From contig NZ_BMIA01000001.1 in the NCBI RefSeq assembly GCF_014641595.1, forward strand, positions 372,001 through 436,000: a DNA stretch of 64,000 nt, written 5' to 3'. Source of the stretch: Dyadobacter endophyticus (lineage in GTDB: Bacteria; Bacteroidota; Bacteroidia; Cytophagales; Spirosomataceae). Positions 55,694 to 64,000 of the stretch are shown here, piece by piece; positions within the stretch are counted from its first letter, which is position 1; every line of letters begins with the position of its first letter. The position numbers and the translations under genes were made by a program. The notes beneath the pieces were generated by a model. That model searched no databases. It saw only the letters and a list, made by a program, of their open reading frames with translations, and had not been told where the DNA came from.

Positions 55694-56869
55694 ATGCGAC
55701 CATTTAAAATTCAAATCTCCGACCAAGACATTGATTACCTCAAAAACAGACTTTCCAATGCCCGTTGGCCCAACCCGACAACGCAGAGCGGCTGGGAAAA
55801 GGGTGTTCCGGTGGATTATCTCAAGAAAATTGCCGACTATTGGCTAAACGAATTTGACTGGAAAAAGCAGGAGTCCAGATTGAATCAATACCCCCATTTC
55901 ATCACTCAAATTCAAGGGCAGGACATCCATTATTTGCTTATTAAATCACCCAAAGCAAATGCAATTCCCTTGATGCTGATACATGGCTGGCCGGGGTCAT
56001 TTGCGGACTTTACCAGCGTTATTGAACCGCTTACGAATCCTCAGGACTCCGCTCAGACCGCATTTGACCTGGTTATTCCTTCCATCCCCGGCTTTGGATT
56101 TTCTGTGCCAGTCCATAGCAAAGGTTATAATATGTTCAGGATCGCAGCGACATTCACCGCTTTGATGGACCAGTTAGGTTATGAAAAATTCGCCGTGCAT
56201 GGAGGTGACATGGGCGCTGGCATCGCCGGGATCATGTCTGGGGTTGCTGCGGATCATTTGATTGGGACACACATCAACTCGGACTTTTTCGCAGTAGCCG
56301 GACTGGGCATGTTTCCTTCAGACCACTCGTCTTTTACAGATCAAGAAAACGTCACACTGGAACGCATGAAGCAATATAAAAAGGACGGGACGGCCTATTT
56401 GGAAATACAGGCAACCAGGCCGGAGACGGTCGGGATTGCCTTGTCGGACAGCCCGCTGGGGCAGCTTGCATGGATCGTTGAAAAATATAAAGAGTGGACC
56501 GACCAGGACAAAAACCTGCCGGAAGATGCTATTGGTTTGGATCAGATGTTGACGAATGTCTCGTTGTATTGGTTCAATCAGTTGGGCGCGTCGAGCGCTG
56601 CAATCCTCTCTGAAAACATGAGTATGGCATTTGATTGGGGCGGCGACAAGTCACAGCAGGCCAACCAGTGGGCGCCTCCGAAGATTCCTTCCGCAATCGC
56701 TTGTTTTGGGAAAAAAGAAGATGAAAGCCTTTTGAAGAAATTGGCTTACTCCATGGGCGAACCCGACAGATGGTCTTTTTATGGAAAAGGATGCCATTTT
56801 CCGGCAATGGAGGTCCCCGATTTGCTGGTAGACGATCTCCGGCATTTCTTTTCAGCTATCCACAAATAG
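55694..56869 (+). CDS. epoxide hydrolase (EHN-type alpha/beta hydrolase)
   Basis: The 391 residues have the EHN N-terminal domain (about 1-105, RPFKIQISDQDIDYLKNRLS) and an alpha/beta hydrolase core. Catalytic features are the oxyanion motif HGWPGS (97-102), nucleophile Asp172 in HGGDMG, and a C-terminal His near 372 (GCHFPAME). Known members open epoxides to diols through a covalent ester; microsomal and juvenile-hormone epoxide hydrolases share this architecture. It is cytoplasmic, paired with the Crp/Fnr gene. The physiological substrate is unknown. Confidence 0.9.
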   Translation: MRPFKIQISDQDIDYLKNRLSNARWPNPTTQSGWEKGVPVDYLKKIADYWLNEFDWKKQESRLNQYPHFITQIQGQDIHYLLIKSPKANAIPLMLIHGWPGSFADFTSVIEPLTNPQDSAQTAFDLVIPSIPGFGFSVPVHSKGYNMFRIAATFTALMDQLGYEKFAVHGGDMGAGIAGIMSGVAADHLIGTHINSDFFAVAGLGMFPSDHSSFTDQENVTLERMKQYKKDGTAYLEIQATRPETVGIALSDSPLGQLAWIVEKYKEWTDQDKNLPEDAIGLDQMLTNVSLYWFNQLGASSAAILSENMSMAFDWGGDKSQQANQWAPPKIPSAIACFGKKEDESLLKKLAYSMGEPDRWSFYGKGCHFPAMEVPDLLVDDLRHFFSAIHK

Positions 56870-56977
56870 CTAGTTGGCACTAGTCGGTTGCGTTCGAAGC
56901 AACCAAACTTGCAGCTCGTAAGTGAGGGACCAGCTGAAAACCATTACTTGGAGAACAGTTGTTTAAATCTGGATTGT

Positions 56978-57522
56978 ATGATTGACGAACAAGTTAAATT
57001 GAAAAGTATTACGGTTGCTCAATGCATAATACTGATCTGGTGTATCGCCTCATGCAATTTTTCGGAAAAAGAGATATACCGAATTTCTTACAATTATCAA
57101 GGTAATATCTTGATTTTGAGTGGCCTCAAAGATGGTTCGCAACGGTTATACGAGGGGGGGCGCGTATTTACGATATTCCATCTACCGGTATATTGGTAAC
57201 TCAGTTTGAGAAGGATTATGGAATGATCAATAAGCAGTTTACATACTTCCACCTTGGCCAGATAAAGCGCTTACCTGGAGTGCATTTCCAGGATGACAAG
57301 ACAAGACTTGACCAAAATAAAACCTATGCGTTTTATGGTAGGGGTTATAACATAGCTTTTCCACGAGAAGGGCAGATTGGCGTAGAAGTTCTGACTATAT
57401 GTAAGCCGACTGAACTGCCAATTTATTCGAATGAACCATTCATAGAGTGCATAGCAAGTTTGCCATTAAAGGAGATCTCGTACGCAAACCTTGTTAAATT
57501 AAAGCGACAAATGTCAAAGTGA
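56978..57522 (+). pseudogene. frameshifted lipoprotein gene (G7 tract)
   Basis: From ATG 56978 the frame encodes a lipoprotein signal (lipobox IASC) and continues to DGSQRLYEGG, then leaves frame at a run of seven G (57154-57160). In the -1 frame the text continues sensibly: ARIYDIPSTGILVTQFEKDYG, and runs to the stop at 57522. A single added G would restore one protein of about 180 residues. The most likely causes are a sequencing error or a real homopolymer indel. The domain is not recognised, though the sequence resembles other Bacteroidota small lipoproteins. Confidence 0.65.
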
Positions 57523-57685
57523 AATAGGTGCACTGGCGAGCAACAAAAGGCAAAACCAACACCGGCGCGGGAGTTTATCTCTCACCATTGCAACTTTGAT
57601 CGCCTGCGGAGTGTCTGGGCTTAAATCCGTTGCAATTTATCCGATGAATTTGTAGGATTCTCAATCAATTTTAATCTGTGATCAA

Positions 57686-58075
57686 ATGCAAATCGCCCAG
57701 ATCTCAATTAAGCTATCCGTTGCATTTGTGCTGATAGCACTCACGGGGGGATGCAACAAAGATGAAATCAACCCACAGCAAGCTATCCTTGGCAAATGGG
57801 AAAATTTCTACTCGGGTAACGGCGAATACCGACCACCGTATGACAAACCGGGAGGATATTGGAACTTCCTTACTGATAGCGTGCTGGTAGAGTACGATTT
57901 GACCACCAATCGAACGAACACCAGGAAATACTGGATTGATACGCTTTTGAATATAGGGACTCCCGGTGGAAGCATATCCTATTACACCGTCAAATTTTAT
58001 GCTGACACGATGGAGCTTAATATTGAGAATAGAACAGCCATCAATTACGTATCAAAATGGAAACGAGTCAACTAG
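57686..58075 (+). CDS. lipocalin-like small lipoprotein
   Basis: The 129 residues have a lipoprotein signal with lipobox ending TGGC (Cys23), then ILGKWENFYSGNG, a pattern of lipocalin-like proteins that begin with Gly-x-Trp, and beta-strand-rich sequence ending VSKWKRVN. Probably anchored in the outer membrane facing the periplasm. No function is known. It is convergent with the lipoprotein gene at 58094. Confidence 0.65.
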   Translation: MQIAQISIKLSVAFVLIALTGGCNKDEINPQQAILGKWENFYSGNGEYRPPYDKPGGYWNFLTDSVLVEYDLTTNRTNTRKYWIDTLLNIGTPGGSISYYTVKFYADTMELNIENRTAINYVSKWKRVN

Positions 58076-58093
58076 GCAATAAGGAACAGATCT

Positions 58094-58573
58094 TTACTGT
58101 TTACTGGCAATAATTTTAATACTGCCCCCGGTTGGATCAGAAATGTCTTTTAATGGGTAATTTTCAGGAAGCAGGACGAATCCTAGACCTGCGAGCGAGG
58201 TGCGCTCGGTATAAACGCCCTGAAAGATTGTTCCCTCATAAAAATGTGGTGTTGCCGATGACATCGCCAACTGATATTGACCATCCTTGCCTGACAAGCG
58301 TAACTGTCGGAAATAAACTGAACTTTGTTTTGATTTGTTGGTCCAGGAATACCCAAGGCTGAGCGAATCGGCACTTTTCCTGCTTACAATCACCTTGAAG
58401 TCTTCTACACCAATTTTGTTGATTTTGCCTGCCGAAAAGAGTGTATCATCATTAATAATGTAGGTCTGGACAGGATATTCGCCTCGAAGGCGAGCCGCAT
58501 CGTCGTCTATGACACGATCCTTTTGGCATGCACAGAAAGCTAAAAGCAGTATGGGAAATAGTAATCTCAACAT
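58094..58573 (-). CDS. hypothetical lipoprotein
   Basis: The 159-residue product has a short lipoprotein signal (LLLAFCAC, Cys16 as probable acceptor) and a beta-rich mature part without a recognised domain. It converges on the lipocalin-like gene with 18 nt between stop codons. Function unknown. Confidence 0.65.
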   Translation of the reverse strand: MLRLLFPILLLAFCACQKDRVIDDDAARLRGEYPVQTYIINDDTLFSAGKINKIGVEDFKVIVSRKSADSLSLGYSWTNKSKQSSVYFRQLRLSGKDGQYQLAMSSATPHFYEGTIFQGVYTERTSLAGLGFVLLPENYPLKDISDPTGGSIKIIASKQ

Positions 58574-58807
58574 GACTAGAAAATTTTGTAACCAAAAGTA
58601 TCGTAATTTATAATATTTGAACGAAAATTATTACACAGATGCCAAGTGTAAAGTCATTTTCATAGTTCAGGAATGGACGCAATTTGTGCGATTTTGGACA
58701 AATAATTCACTAAAAATAAGTTAATGTTTTAATATTGAGGTTGTTATGTTTTTGGCATGCGATTTGTTTAGCAAATAGTAAGAAAATAAAAGTGATTGCC
58801 GAGAACT

Positions 58808-59134
58808 ATGAGCAGAATCTACCTGGGTGAATTTGAAGAACTCGTTCTGTTGACGGTTGCGATCCTGAATGGAGCCGCGTATGGTCTCAATATTGCCGAA
58901 GAACTCAAACAACGAACCGACCGATCCATTAATCTCAGCGGCGTACATGTGGCATTGTACCGCCTGGAAGAAAAGGGTTTTGTGAAATCCGAACTGGGCG
59001 GGGCCACAGCCGCCAGGGGAGGGCGTAGAAAGAGATTATTTTCGATCACGGCACACGGAAAACGCACGCTGGATGAAATGCGGCAGGTTCGTGAAGATTT
59101 GTGGGGAGCAATGACAAACCTGAATTTCTCATAA
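58808..59134 (+). CDS. PadR family transcriptional regulator
   Basis: The 108 residues (ATG 58808; a TTG at 58796 is in frame but less likely) form a winged helix: YLGEFEELVLLTVAIL, AAYGLNIAEELKQRT, LSGVHVALYRLEEKGFVKSE and RRKRLFSITAHGKRTLDEM. PadR proteins repress neighbouring transporter genes until an inducer is bound. The FtsX gene starts 3 nt after its stop, so the pair forms an operon. Confidence 0.9.
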   Translation: MSRIYLGEFEELVLLTVAILNGAAYGLNIAEELKQRTDRSINLSGVHVALYRLEEKGFVKSELGGATAARGGRRKRLFSITAHGKRTLDEMRQVREDLWGAMTNLNFS

Positions 59135-59137
59135 TCT

Positions 59138-61780
59138 ATGTCAAATCGCTCACAAAAGCCGCTTCCACCCGGGTGGGCTGATCGGCTGCTTCGATTCGTG
59201 TGCCCGGCCGGACTGCAAGAAGAACTGATCGGTGACCTGCGCGAACAGTTTGAGCAGCACGTAGCTGCACTCGGAGAAGCTGCCGCGCGCAGGTTGTATG
59301 TCCGGGAAACCCTCCGGTTTTGCAGGCCTTACTTTATCAGCCGCCAGCTGCGGGCAATGGCAGCTGAATCAAAAACAGAATCATCTTCACCTTTTTTGAA
59401 CCCTGCCATGATACAGAACTATCTGACGATCGCATTTCGCAACCTTGCGAAGAACCGGGTGTATTCCTTCATTAATATTTTCGGACTGGCTTCCGGCATG
59501 GCCGTGGCTATGCTCATTGGGCTCTGGATCTACGATGAACTGTCGTTCGATAAGCAGTTTAAACATTATGACCGGCTGGCCAAGCTATGGCAGTTCGTCA
59601 AGTTCGATGTGGAGAAGTCGTCTTACGACGTAATGCCTATTCCGCTTGCACGGGAACTACGAGGTAAATATGCCGATTTTGAAGCGGTCAGTCTATCGGT
59701 GTCGCGGGATGTGATTATGGTCGCCGGCGAGAAGAAACTAATGAGGCAAGGCAGTTATGTCGAACCCGATTTTCTCAATATGGTTTCTTTGGATATAGTG
59801 GCAGGCAGTCGATTCGGAGACAATGATGTAAATTCGATTTTGCTGTCGCGATCGCTCGCCAGTGCCATGTTTGGGGCGAGTAATCCTATTAGTAAACTGA
59901 TTAAACTGGACAATAAACAGACGGTCAGGGTGGGGGGTGTTTACGAAGATTTTCCGGCCAATAACTCGTTCAAAAATGTAACATTTTTGATTCCCTGGAA
60001 ATTTTTTGCGGCGAATGATCCGGGCGCGAAACGCGACCGCGATGAATGGGATTCCAATTCTTACCAGATTTACGCCCAGCTTAAACCGGGCGCAGACTTC
60101 GATCAGGTATCGGCCAAAATCAAGGACATCCGCATGAAACGGGATGATCCGCCGGGCTATAAACCGGAATTTTTCCTGCATCCGACATCGAAATGGCATT
60201 TGTATGCAGATTTTAAAGATGGCGTCAACACGGGAGGGACTATTACTTTCGTCTGGCTGTTTGGCAGCATTGGTGTCATCGGACTACTGTTGGCCTGCAT
60301 CAATTTTATGAACCTGAGCACCGCGCGATCCGAGAAACGGGCCAAGGAAGTCGGGATCCGAAAGGCAATCGGTTCCTTGCGCAGCCAACTGGTTGGCCAG
60401 TTTTTCAGCGAATCGCTCCTTATGGCGATGATGGCATTTATCCTTTCTCTGCTGTTTGTCCAGCTCGCATTGCCGTTTTTTAATCAGGTAGCAGAGAAAA
60501 GCATGGTTATCTTATGGACAAATCCGCTGTTTTGGCTGGCCGGACTGGGTTTTAGTCTGCTGACTGGGGTGATAGCGGGTAGCTATCCCGCGCTGTACTT
60601 GTCGGCATTTCAGCCTGTCAAAGTTCTCAAAGGCATTATGCGCAGCAGACGTTCGGCCACTATTCCACGCAGGGTACTGGTTGGTTTCCAGTTTACAGTT
60701 TCCGTTACACTCATCATTGGCACCATCATCGTGTTCCGCCAGATCGAACACGCCAAAGATCGCCCGATAGGTTACAGCCGCAGCGGACTGATCGAAGTTA
60801 AAATGAATGTGCCTGAACTATACGGGCACTATACGAGCCTTCGCAATGATTTGCTGAACACGGGCGCTGTAAGCGGCATGGCCGAGTCGACGGGTTCGAT
60901 GACCGAGCAGTCGGGCGGCACGACCAATATCTCTTGGAAGGGTAAAAGAAGCGATACCAAACCATTGCTGATGGCAAATTTTGTTTCACACGACTTCGGA
61001 CAAACGATTGGGTGGAAACTAGTGGCAGGCCGGGACTTTTCCCGGGAGTTTACGACGGATAGCTCATCGATAATTCTAAATGAAGCAGCCGTAAAACAAA
61101 TGAATTTTAAGCGCCCGATTGGCGAGATTGTTCGGACGAACGGTAAGGCATACTCGGTAATTGGTATTGTAAAAAACATGGTTAAGGAAGATCCGTTTAG
61201 CCCCGTCAAACCGAGCTTTTTTTTGCTGGATTATCGCAATGTCAATACCATTAATATCCGCCTTGCTCCGCAACTGTCGGCCAGTGAAGCCCTATCAAAA
61301 GTTGAGCGGGTCTTCAACACTTACAGTCCCGACGCTCCTTTCGAATATAAATTTGTAGACGACCAATACGCGCGCAAGTTTGGAAATGAAGAGCGTATCG
61401 GTCGGCTCGCTGGTGGTTTTGCTATCCTTGCGATATTGATTAGTTGCTTGGGATTGTTCGGCCTGGCCTCCTTCATGGCTGAGCAACGCACCAAGGAAAT
61501 CGGCATCCGGAAAGTGCTGGGCGCATCGGTATTGAACGTTTGGGGATTGCTCTCGAAGGAGTTTTTGATGTTGATCCTCGTGTCATTTTGCCTGGCTGCG
61601 CCGATTTCGTATTATATACTTTCGGACTGGCTCAAAAATTACCAGTACCGCACCGAACTCTCATGGTGGATTTTTGTTCTGGCCGGGCTGGGTGCATTAT
61701 CAGTAACACTGCTCACAGTCAGTTATCAAAGCATCAAGGCCGGGCTGGTAAATCCAGTAAAGAGCTTGCGCAGCGAATAA
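59138..61780 (+). CDS. MacB/FtsX-type ABC permease with N-terminal prefix
   Basis: The 880 residues start with a cytoplasmic prefix (about 1-85, LPPGWADRLLRFVCP and LIGDLREQFEQH), then a membrane segment (about 105-130), a MacB-type periplasmic domain (about 130-365), an FtsX four-helix permease (about 370-490), a second periplasmic domain (about 520-735) and a second FtsX domain (about 740-870, with RTKEIGIRKVLGASV). This duplicated permease usually functions with a separate ATPase, which is not next to it. PadR-regulated members are frequent in Bacteroidota; the substrate is unknown, possibly antimicrobial peptides or lipoproteins. Confidence 0.92.
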   Translation: MSNRSQKPLPPGWADRLLRFVCPAGLQEELIGDLREQFEQHVAALGEAAARRLYVRETLRFCRPYFISRQLRAMAAESKTESSSPFLNPAMIQNYLTIAFRNLAKNRVYSFINIFGLASGMAVAMLIGLWIYDELSFDKQFKHYDRLAKLWQFVKFDVEKSSYDVMPIPLARELRGKYADFEAVSLSVSRDVIMVAGEKKLMRQGSYVEPDFLNMVSLDIVAGSRFGDNDVNSILLSRSLASAMFGASNPISKLIKLDNKQTVRVGGVYEDFPANNSFKNVTFLIPWKFFAANDPGAKRDRDEWDSNSYQIYAQLKPGADFDQVSAKIKDIRMKRDDPPGYKPEFFLHPTSKWHLYADFKDGVNTGGTITFVWLFGSIGVIGLLLACINFMNLSTARSEKRAKEVGIRKAIGSLRSQLVGQFFSESLLMAMMAFILSLLFVQLALPFFNQVAEKSMVILWTNPLFWLAGLGFSLLTGVIAGSYPALYLSAFQPVKVLKGIMRSRRSATIPRRVLVGFQFTVSVTLIIGTIIVFRQIEHAKDRPIGYSRSGLIEVKMNVPELYGHYTSLRNDLLNTGAVSGMAESTGSMTEQSGGTTNISWKGKRSDTKPLLMANFVSHDFGQTIGWKLVAGRDFSREFTTDSSSIILNEAAVKQMNFKRPIGEIVRTNGKAYSVIGIVKNMVKEDPFSPVKPSFFLLDYRNVNTINIRLAPQLSASEALSKVERVFNTYSPDAPFEYKFVDDQYARKFGNEERIGRLAGGFAILAILISCLGLFGLASFMAEQRTKEIGIRKVLGASVLNVWGLLSKEFLMLILVSFCLAAPISYYILSDWLKNYQYRTELSWWIFVLAGLGALSVTLLTVSYQSIKAGLVNPVKSLRSE

Positions 61781-61904
61781 TGTTGCTTTACATTTTTTAA
61801 TGTGGCGTCAAAAGCCCTGGTGATAGTCGTCGGCTTCTTTGAGAGGAGCTTCGCTTTCAGCCGTTCATATGCAGCAGTTAGGATGGAGCCGTGGCAGTTC
61901 AAGC

Positions 61905-61926
61905 TGTTGGTTGATTCCAACCAACA
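61905..61926 (+). other. 8-bp perfect stem-loop upstream of lipoprotein gene
   Basis: TGTTGGTT (61905-61912) and AACCAACA (61919-61926) with a 6-nt loop, 44 nt before the start at 61970. No T-tract follows; it may lie in the leader of that gene. Weak evidence for a role. Confidence 0.3.
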
Positions 61927-61969
61927 AGTGATTTGCAGCGTCTTAGGTTGAAAACTAAATCCTGACATT

Positions 61970-62746
61970 ATGAAAAAAATGTTACGTCTCCTGCTCTTGA
62001 TGCCGCTTTGGATAGGATGTCAGTCAAGTGACCCTTCTGAGTTTGGAATAGTACCCAATCACGTCGCCTATGACGATGAGGCCCCATTGAAGATAAAGGC
62101 ATCTTGCAATGATGCAAACTGTAAGGAGCCAAGCTACGAAGAGCGTTACACATACACTACCGAAGGTAAGCTAAGTAAGGTCGAGACTTTTAGCAGGGAC
62201 GCTTCCGGTGTTTTGCAGATGCAGTCATATACTGACTACTTTTTTGATGTCAACGGCATAACAACGGGTAAAATCCAATACTACAGGCACGGATCCTTGC
62301 CGGGCTGGGTGGCTTATTACGAATCGGAATTTGTGTATAAGGATGGTGTGCTGAAATTTGAAAAGACATATTTCAACAGGCACCAGCCCGAACAAAAGAT
62401 GCTGACCGGAGCGGTCGAATATGAATATAAAAATGGGAAAAAAGTCGGTCAGAGGTGGACCGATGAGCACAATCAATTGTATCGGCGCGTGGAATACGGA
62501 TACAACAACGCCGTCGTGAACCTGGAAACGTGGTATGATCAGAAAAACAATGTGATCAGAATTTTTGAACACAAGTTTTCAGGGAACCGCCGACAAATAG
62601 GGGAGTATCTGCTCAATTCAAAAGAGCTGCTCGCCATGATAGAAAAGACGTACGATGAAAAGGGAAGGTTAGCTACCCAAGAAACCAAGGTGCACAACCC
62701 ACTGCTTTGCGCGATGACACCGGGACTAATAAAGTATACCTATTAG
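61970..62746 (+). CDS. hypothetical lipoprotein with YD-like strands
   Basis: The 258 residues have a lipoprotein signal (lipobox WIGC, Cys17). The mature part is rich in short strands resembling RHS/YD or MORN-like patterns: YTYTTEGKLSKVETF, EYEYKNGKKVGQRW, KTYDEKGRLATQE. Such repeats occur in proteins of unknown function in Bacteroidota. It stands alone between the FtsX permease and the sensor gene. Confidence 0.65.
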   Translation: MKKMLRLLLLMPLWIGCQSSDPSEFGIVPNHVAYDDEAPLKIKASCNDANCKEPSYEERYTYTTEGKLSKVETFSRDASGVLQMQSYTDYFFDVNGITTGKIQYYRHGSLPGWVAYYESEFVYKDGVLKFEKTYFNRHQPEQKMLTGAVEYEYKNGKKVGQRWTDEHNQLYRRVEYGYNNAVVNLETWYDQKNNVIRIFEHKFSGNRRQIGEYLLNSKELLAMIEKTYDEKGRLATQETKVHNPLLCAMTPGLIKYTY

Positions 62747-63024
62747 GGCGGCAGGTGATCGGGGTTTTATGGCGAAAAGTATTTGACATCCGTTAACTAA
62801 CTTCTTCCGCGGATTGCCCGCAGATTCATTGCAACCGCTCTCAAAATGCAATACTTTTATTTATTATACCATTTACAGACCAGCTTTTCGAGCGTCTTGT
62901 TGGCCGGGTATCGATGAACCAAAGAAAATCCAGGTAATCAGGTTGCATTTCCAGGTAACTGTGGCGCATCTCGCTACCACAAGTGGCTCGGCGCGCTTAC
63001 GGTAGTCTTCAACGACACAAACCC

Positions 63025-64000
63025 ATGAAAAGAATAATTCTGCTTTTCGCTCTGGCGATGGGCCCGGATGTTGCGGCGCAGAGTCCTGAATCGCCGCTGG
63101 CCCGCATCTGGCAGCAGAGTCTTCCTTTTATCACTAATTACTCCACAAATGAATATAAAGCAGCGTTTCAAAACTGGGCGCTGGCCCAGGGCGAAAACGG
63201 CGTCATCTATGCAGCAAATAATTCCGGGGTGCTCGAATATGATGGGGTTTCATGGAAGCTCATTCCAACTACGGAGGGCAACCCGGTACGGTCGCTGGCC
63301 AAAGATTCGACGGGGCGCATTTATGTGGGTGGATCTGGCGAGGTGGGTTACCTGGCGATCAATGACAAAAATAAAACGGATTTCCACTCCCTGAAAAACA
63401 AACTGAACCGCTCCGACTGGAACTTCGGAAACGTCTGGTTCACCTTTGCCCACAATGGCTCTGTCTATTTCGTTTGCGATCTGCACATTCTCGAATGGGT
63501 GAATGGCAGGTTCAGAGTTTGGAAAAGTGATATCGGTGCGCTCGGTTTTGCCTGGCTCGTCAATGGGGCGTTGTATGTGAGCACAAGTGAAAAGGGTTTG
63601 TTGCGAAAACACAAAGATGGGCTGAAACCGGTCCCGGGAGGGGAGGCATTCAAAGGGATGGGGCTCAGCGGCTTGCTGCCATATCAAGGAAACAAGCTAC
63701 TGGCAGTCGGGCTCAGTAAGGAGTTTTTCATTTACGACGGATCAAAGCTGGAACCGTTCATGAGGAATGGGCAAAGGGTTCGGATCCGGGATGCTGTCTA
63801 TCATGGTCTGCGGCTGAGTAATGGGGACTACGCCTTGGCTACCACCGGTTCGGGCCTTTACCTGATGGACCGGAACGGCGCGATCCGTAGTAACTTCTGC
63901 CGCAAGGAGGGGGTTTCAAGCGATGCGGTCTATTCGGTTTTTGAAGACGCAGAAAAGGATTTGTGGCTTGCAACCGACAATGGGATCAGCCGTCTTGAAA
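63025..64000 (+). CDS. sensor protein with two-component-type propeller (3' partial)
   Basis: An ATG at 63025 opens a frame that runs past the end of the window (325 codons seen). It begins with a signal peptide (about 1-19, DVAAQ) and continues with Reg_prop-like propeller repeats: GVIYAANNSGVLEYDGVSW, GRIYVGGSGEVGYL, and near the end DLWLATDNGISRLE. This matches periplasmic sensor domains of hybrid two-component or LuxR-type regulators in Bacteroidota, where a Y_Y_Y domain, membrane segment and output domain follow. The output part is outside the window. Confidence 0.82.
   Translation, partial: MKRIILLFALAMGPDVAAQSPESPLARIWQQSLPFITNYSTNEYKAAFQNWALAQGENGVIYAANNSGVLEYDGVSWKLIPTTEGNPVRSLAKDSTGRIYVGGSGEVGYLAINDKNKTDFHSLKNKLNRSDWNFGNVWFTFAHNGSVYFVCDLHILEWVNGRFRVWKSDIGALGFAWLVNGALYVSTSEKGLLRKHKDGLKPVPGGEAFKGMGLSGLLPYQGNKLLAVGLSKEFFIYDGSKLEPFMRNGQRVRIRDAVYHGLRLSNGDYALATTGSGLYLMDRNGAIRSNFCRKEGVSSDAVYSVFEDAEKDLWLATDNGISRLE

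Noticed and set aside
57154..57160. Programmed -1 ribosomal frameshift at G GGG GGG
   Set aside because: The heptamer fits the formal rule, but no downstream stimulatory hairpin or pseudoknot was evident, and homopolymer error is far more common. Kept as a finding for checking, not as a called element.
1..64000. tRNA, rRNA, riboswitch or other known RNA families
   Set aside because: Searched by eye for T-loop-like GGTTCGAATCC patterns and common riboswitch cores in the intergenic regions and saw none; a covariance-model search would be needed to exclude them.

Overview
The window reads as chromosomal DNA of a Bacteroidota bacterium of the order Cytophagales, probably Dyadobacter or a close relative (genus is inference). 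The evidence is two complete ECF sigma / FecR / SusC / SusD sets, many secreted proteins with the C-terminal sorting domain of the type IX secretion system (T9SS), RagB/SusD lipoproteins, and AraC and PadR regulators of the kind common in this group. I saw no rRNA, tRNA, CRISPR array, insertion sequence or prophage.

Layout. 1-4.9 kb: two GH44-type glycoside hydrolases, the first cut by the window edge, flank a signal-bearing hydroxypyruvate-isomerase-like TIM barrel. 4.9-6.4 kb: a small secreted protein preceded by a 19-bp perfect inverted repeat, then a decayed cytochrome c / FG-GAP gene. 6.5-13.7 kb (minus strand): sigma, FecR, SusC, SusD set 1. 14-21.7 kb: mixed genes, namely a RibD/DHFR-like reductase, a membrane protein, a T9SS cargo, a DUF5683 protein, an SDR lacking two canonical catalytic residues, a 19-residue-repeat protein, an Asp-box propeller and an LLM flavin oxidoreductase. 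21.8-27.7 kb: a 1962-residue GH74-like protein with Ig-like, malectin-like and CBM3-like modules. 27.8-29.8 kb: a DUF3494 ice-binding-like T9SS protein and an AraC regulator. 30.2-37.2 kb (plus strand): sigma, FecR, SusC, SusD set 2. 37.3-47.2 kb (minus): a 2816-residue adhesin-like T9SS protein and two LuxR-type response regulators. 47.3-53.7 kb (minus): an island of surface proteins sharing an N-terminal signature, with a nearly identical duplicated T9SS gene and a relic member. 54.5-64 kb: small secreted and lipoproteins, a Crp/Fnr regulator with an epoxide hydrolase, a frameshifted lipoprotein, a PadR-FtsX pair, and the start of a sensor protein that leaves the window.

How it may work together. 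GH44 and GH74 enzymes, CBM3-like modules and SusCD pairs fit a bacterium that attacks cellulose or xyloglucan at its surface and imports the fragments; the substrate is inferred from families only. The most useful new observation is a motif, GGGGAT, 11-12 nt, CTTGTCTGT, found upstream of three genes only: the set 2 sigma factor, its FecR, and the GH74-like protein. In two of the three it ends exactly 39 nt before the start codon. This suggests one ECF regulon joining the SusCD uptake set and the distant polysaccharidase. The second is the surface-protein island at 47-54 kb, where two gene copies carry downstream hairpins with a compensatory base-pair change.
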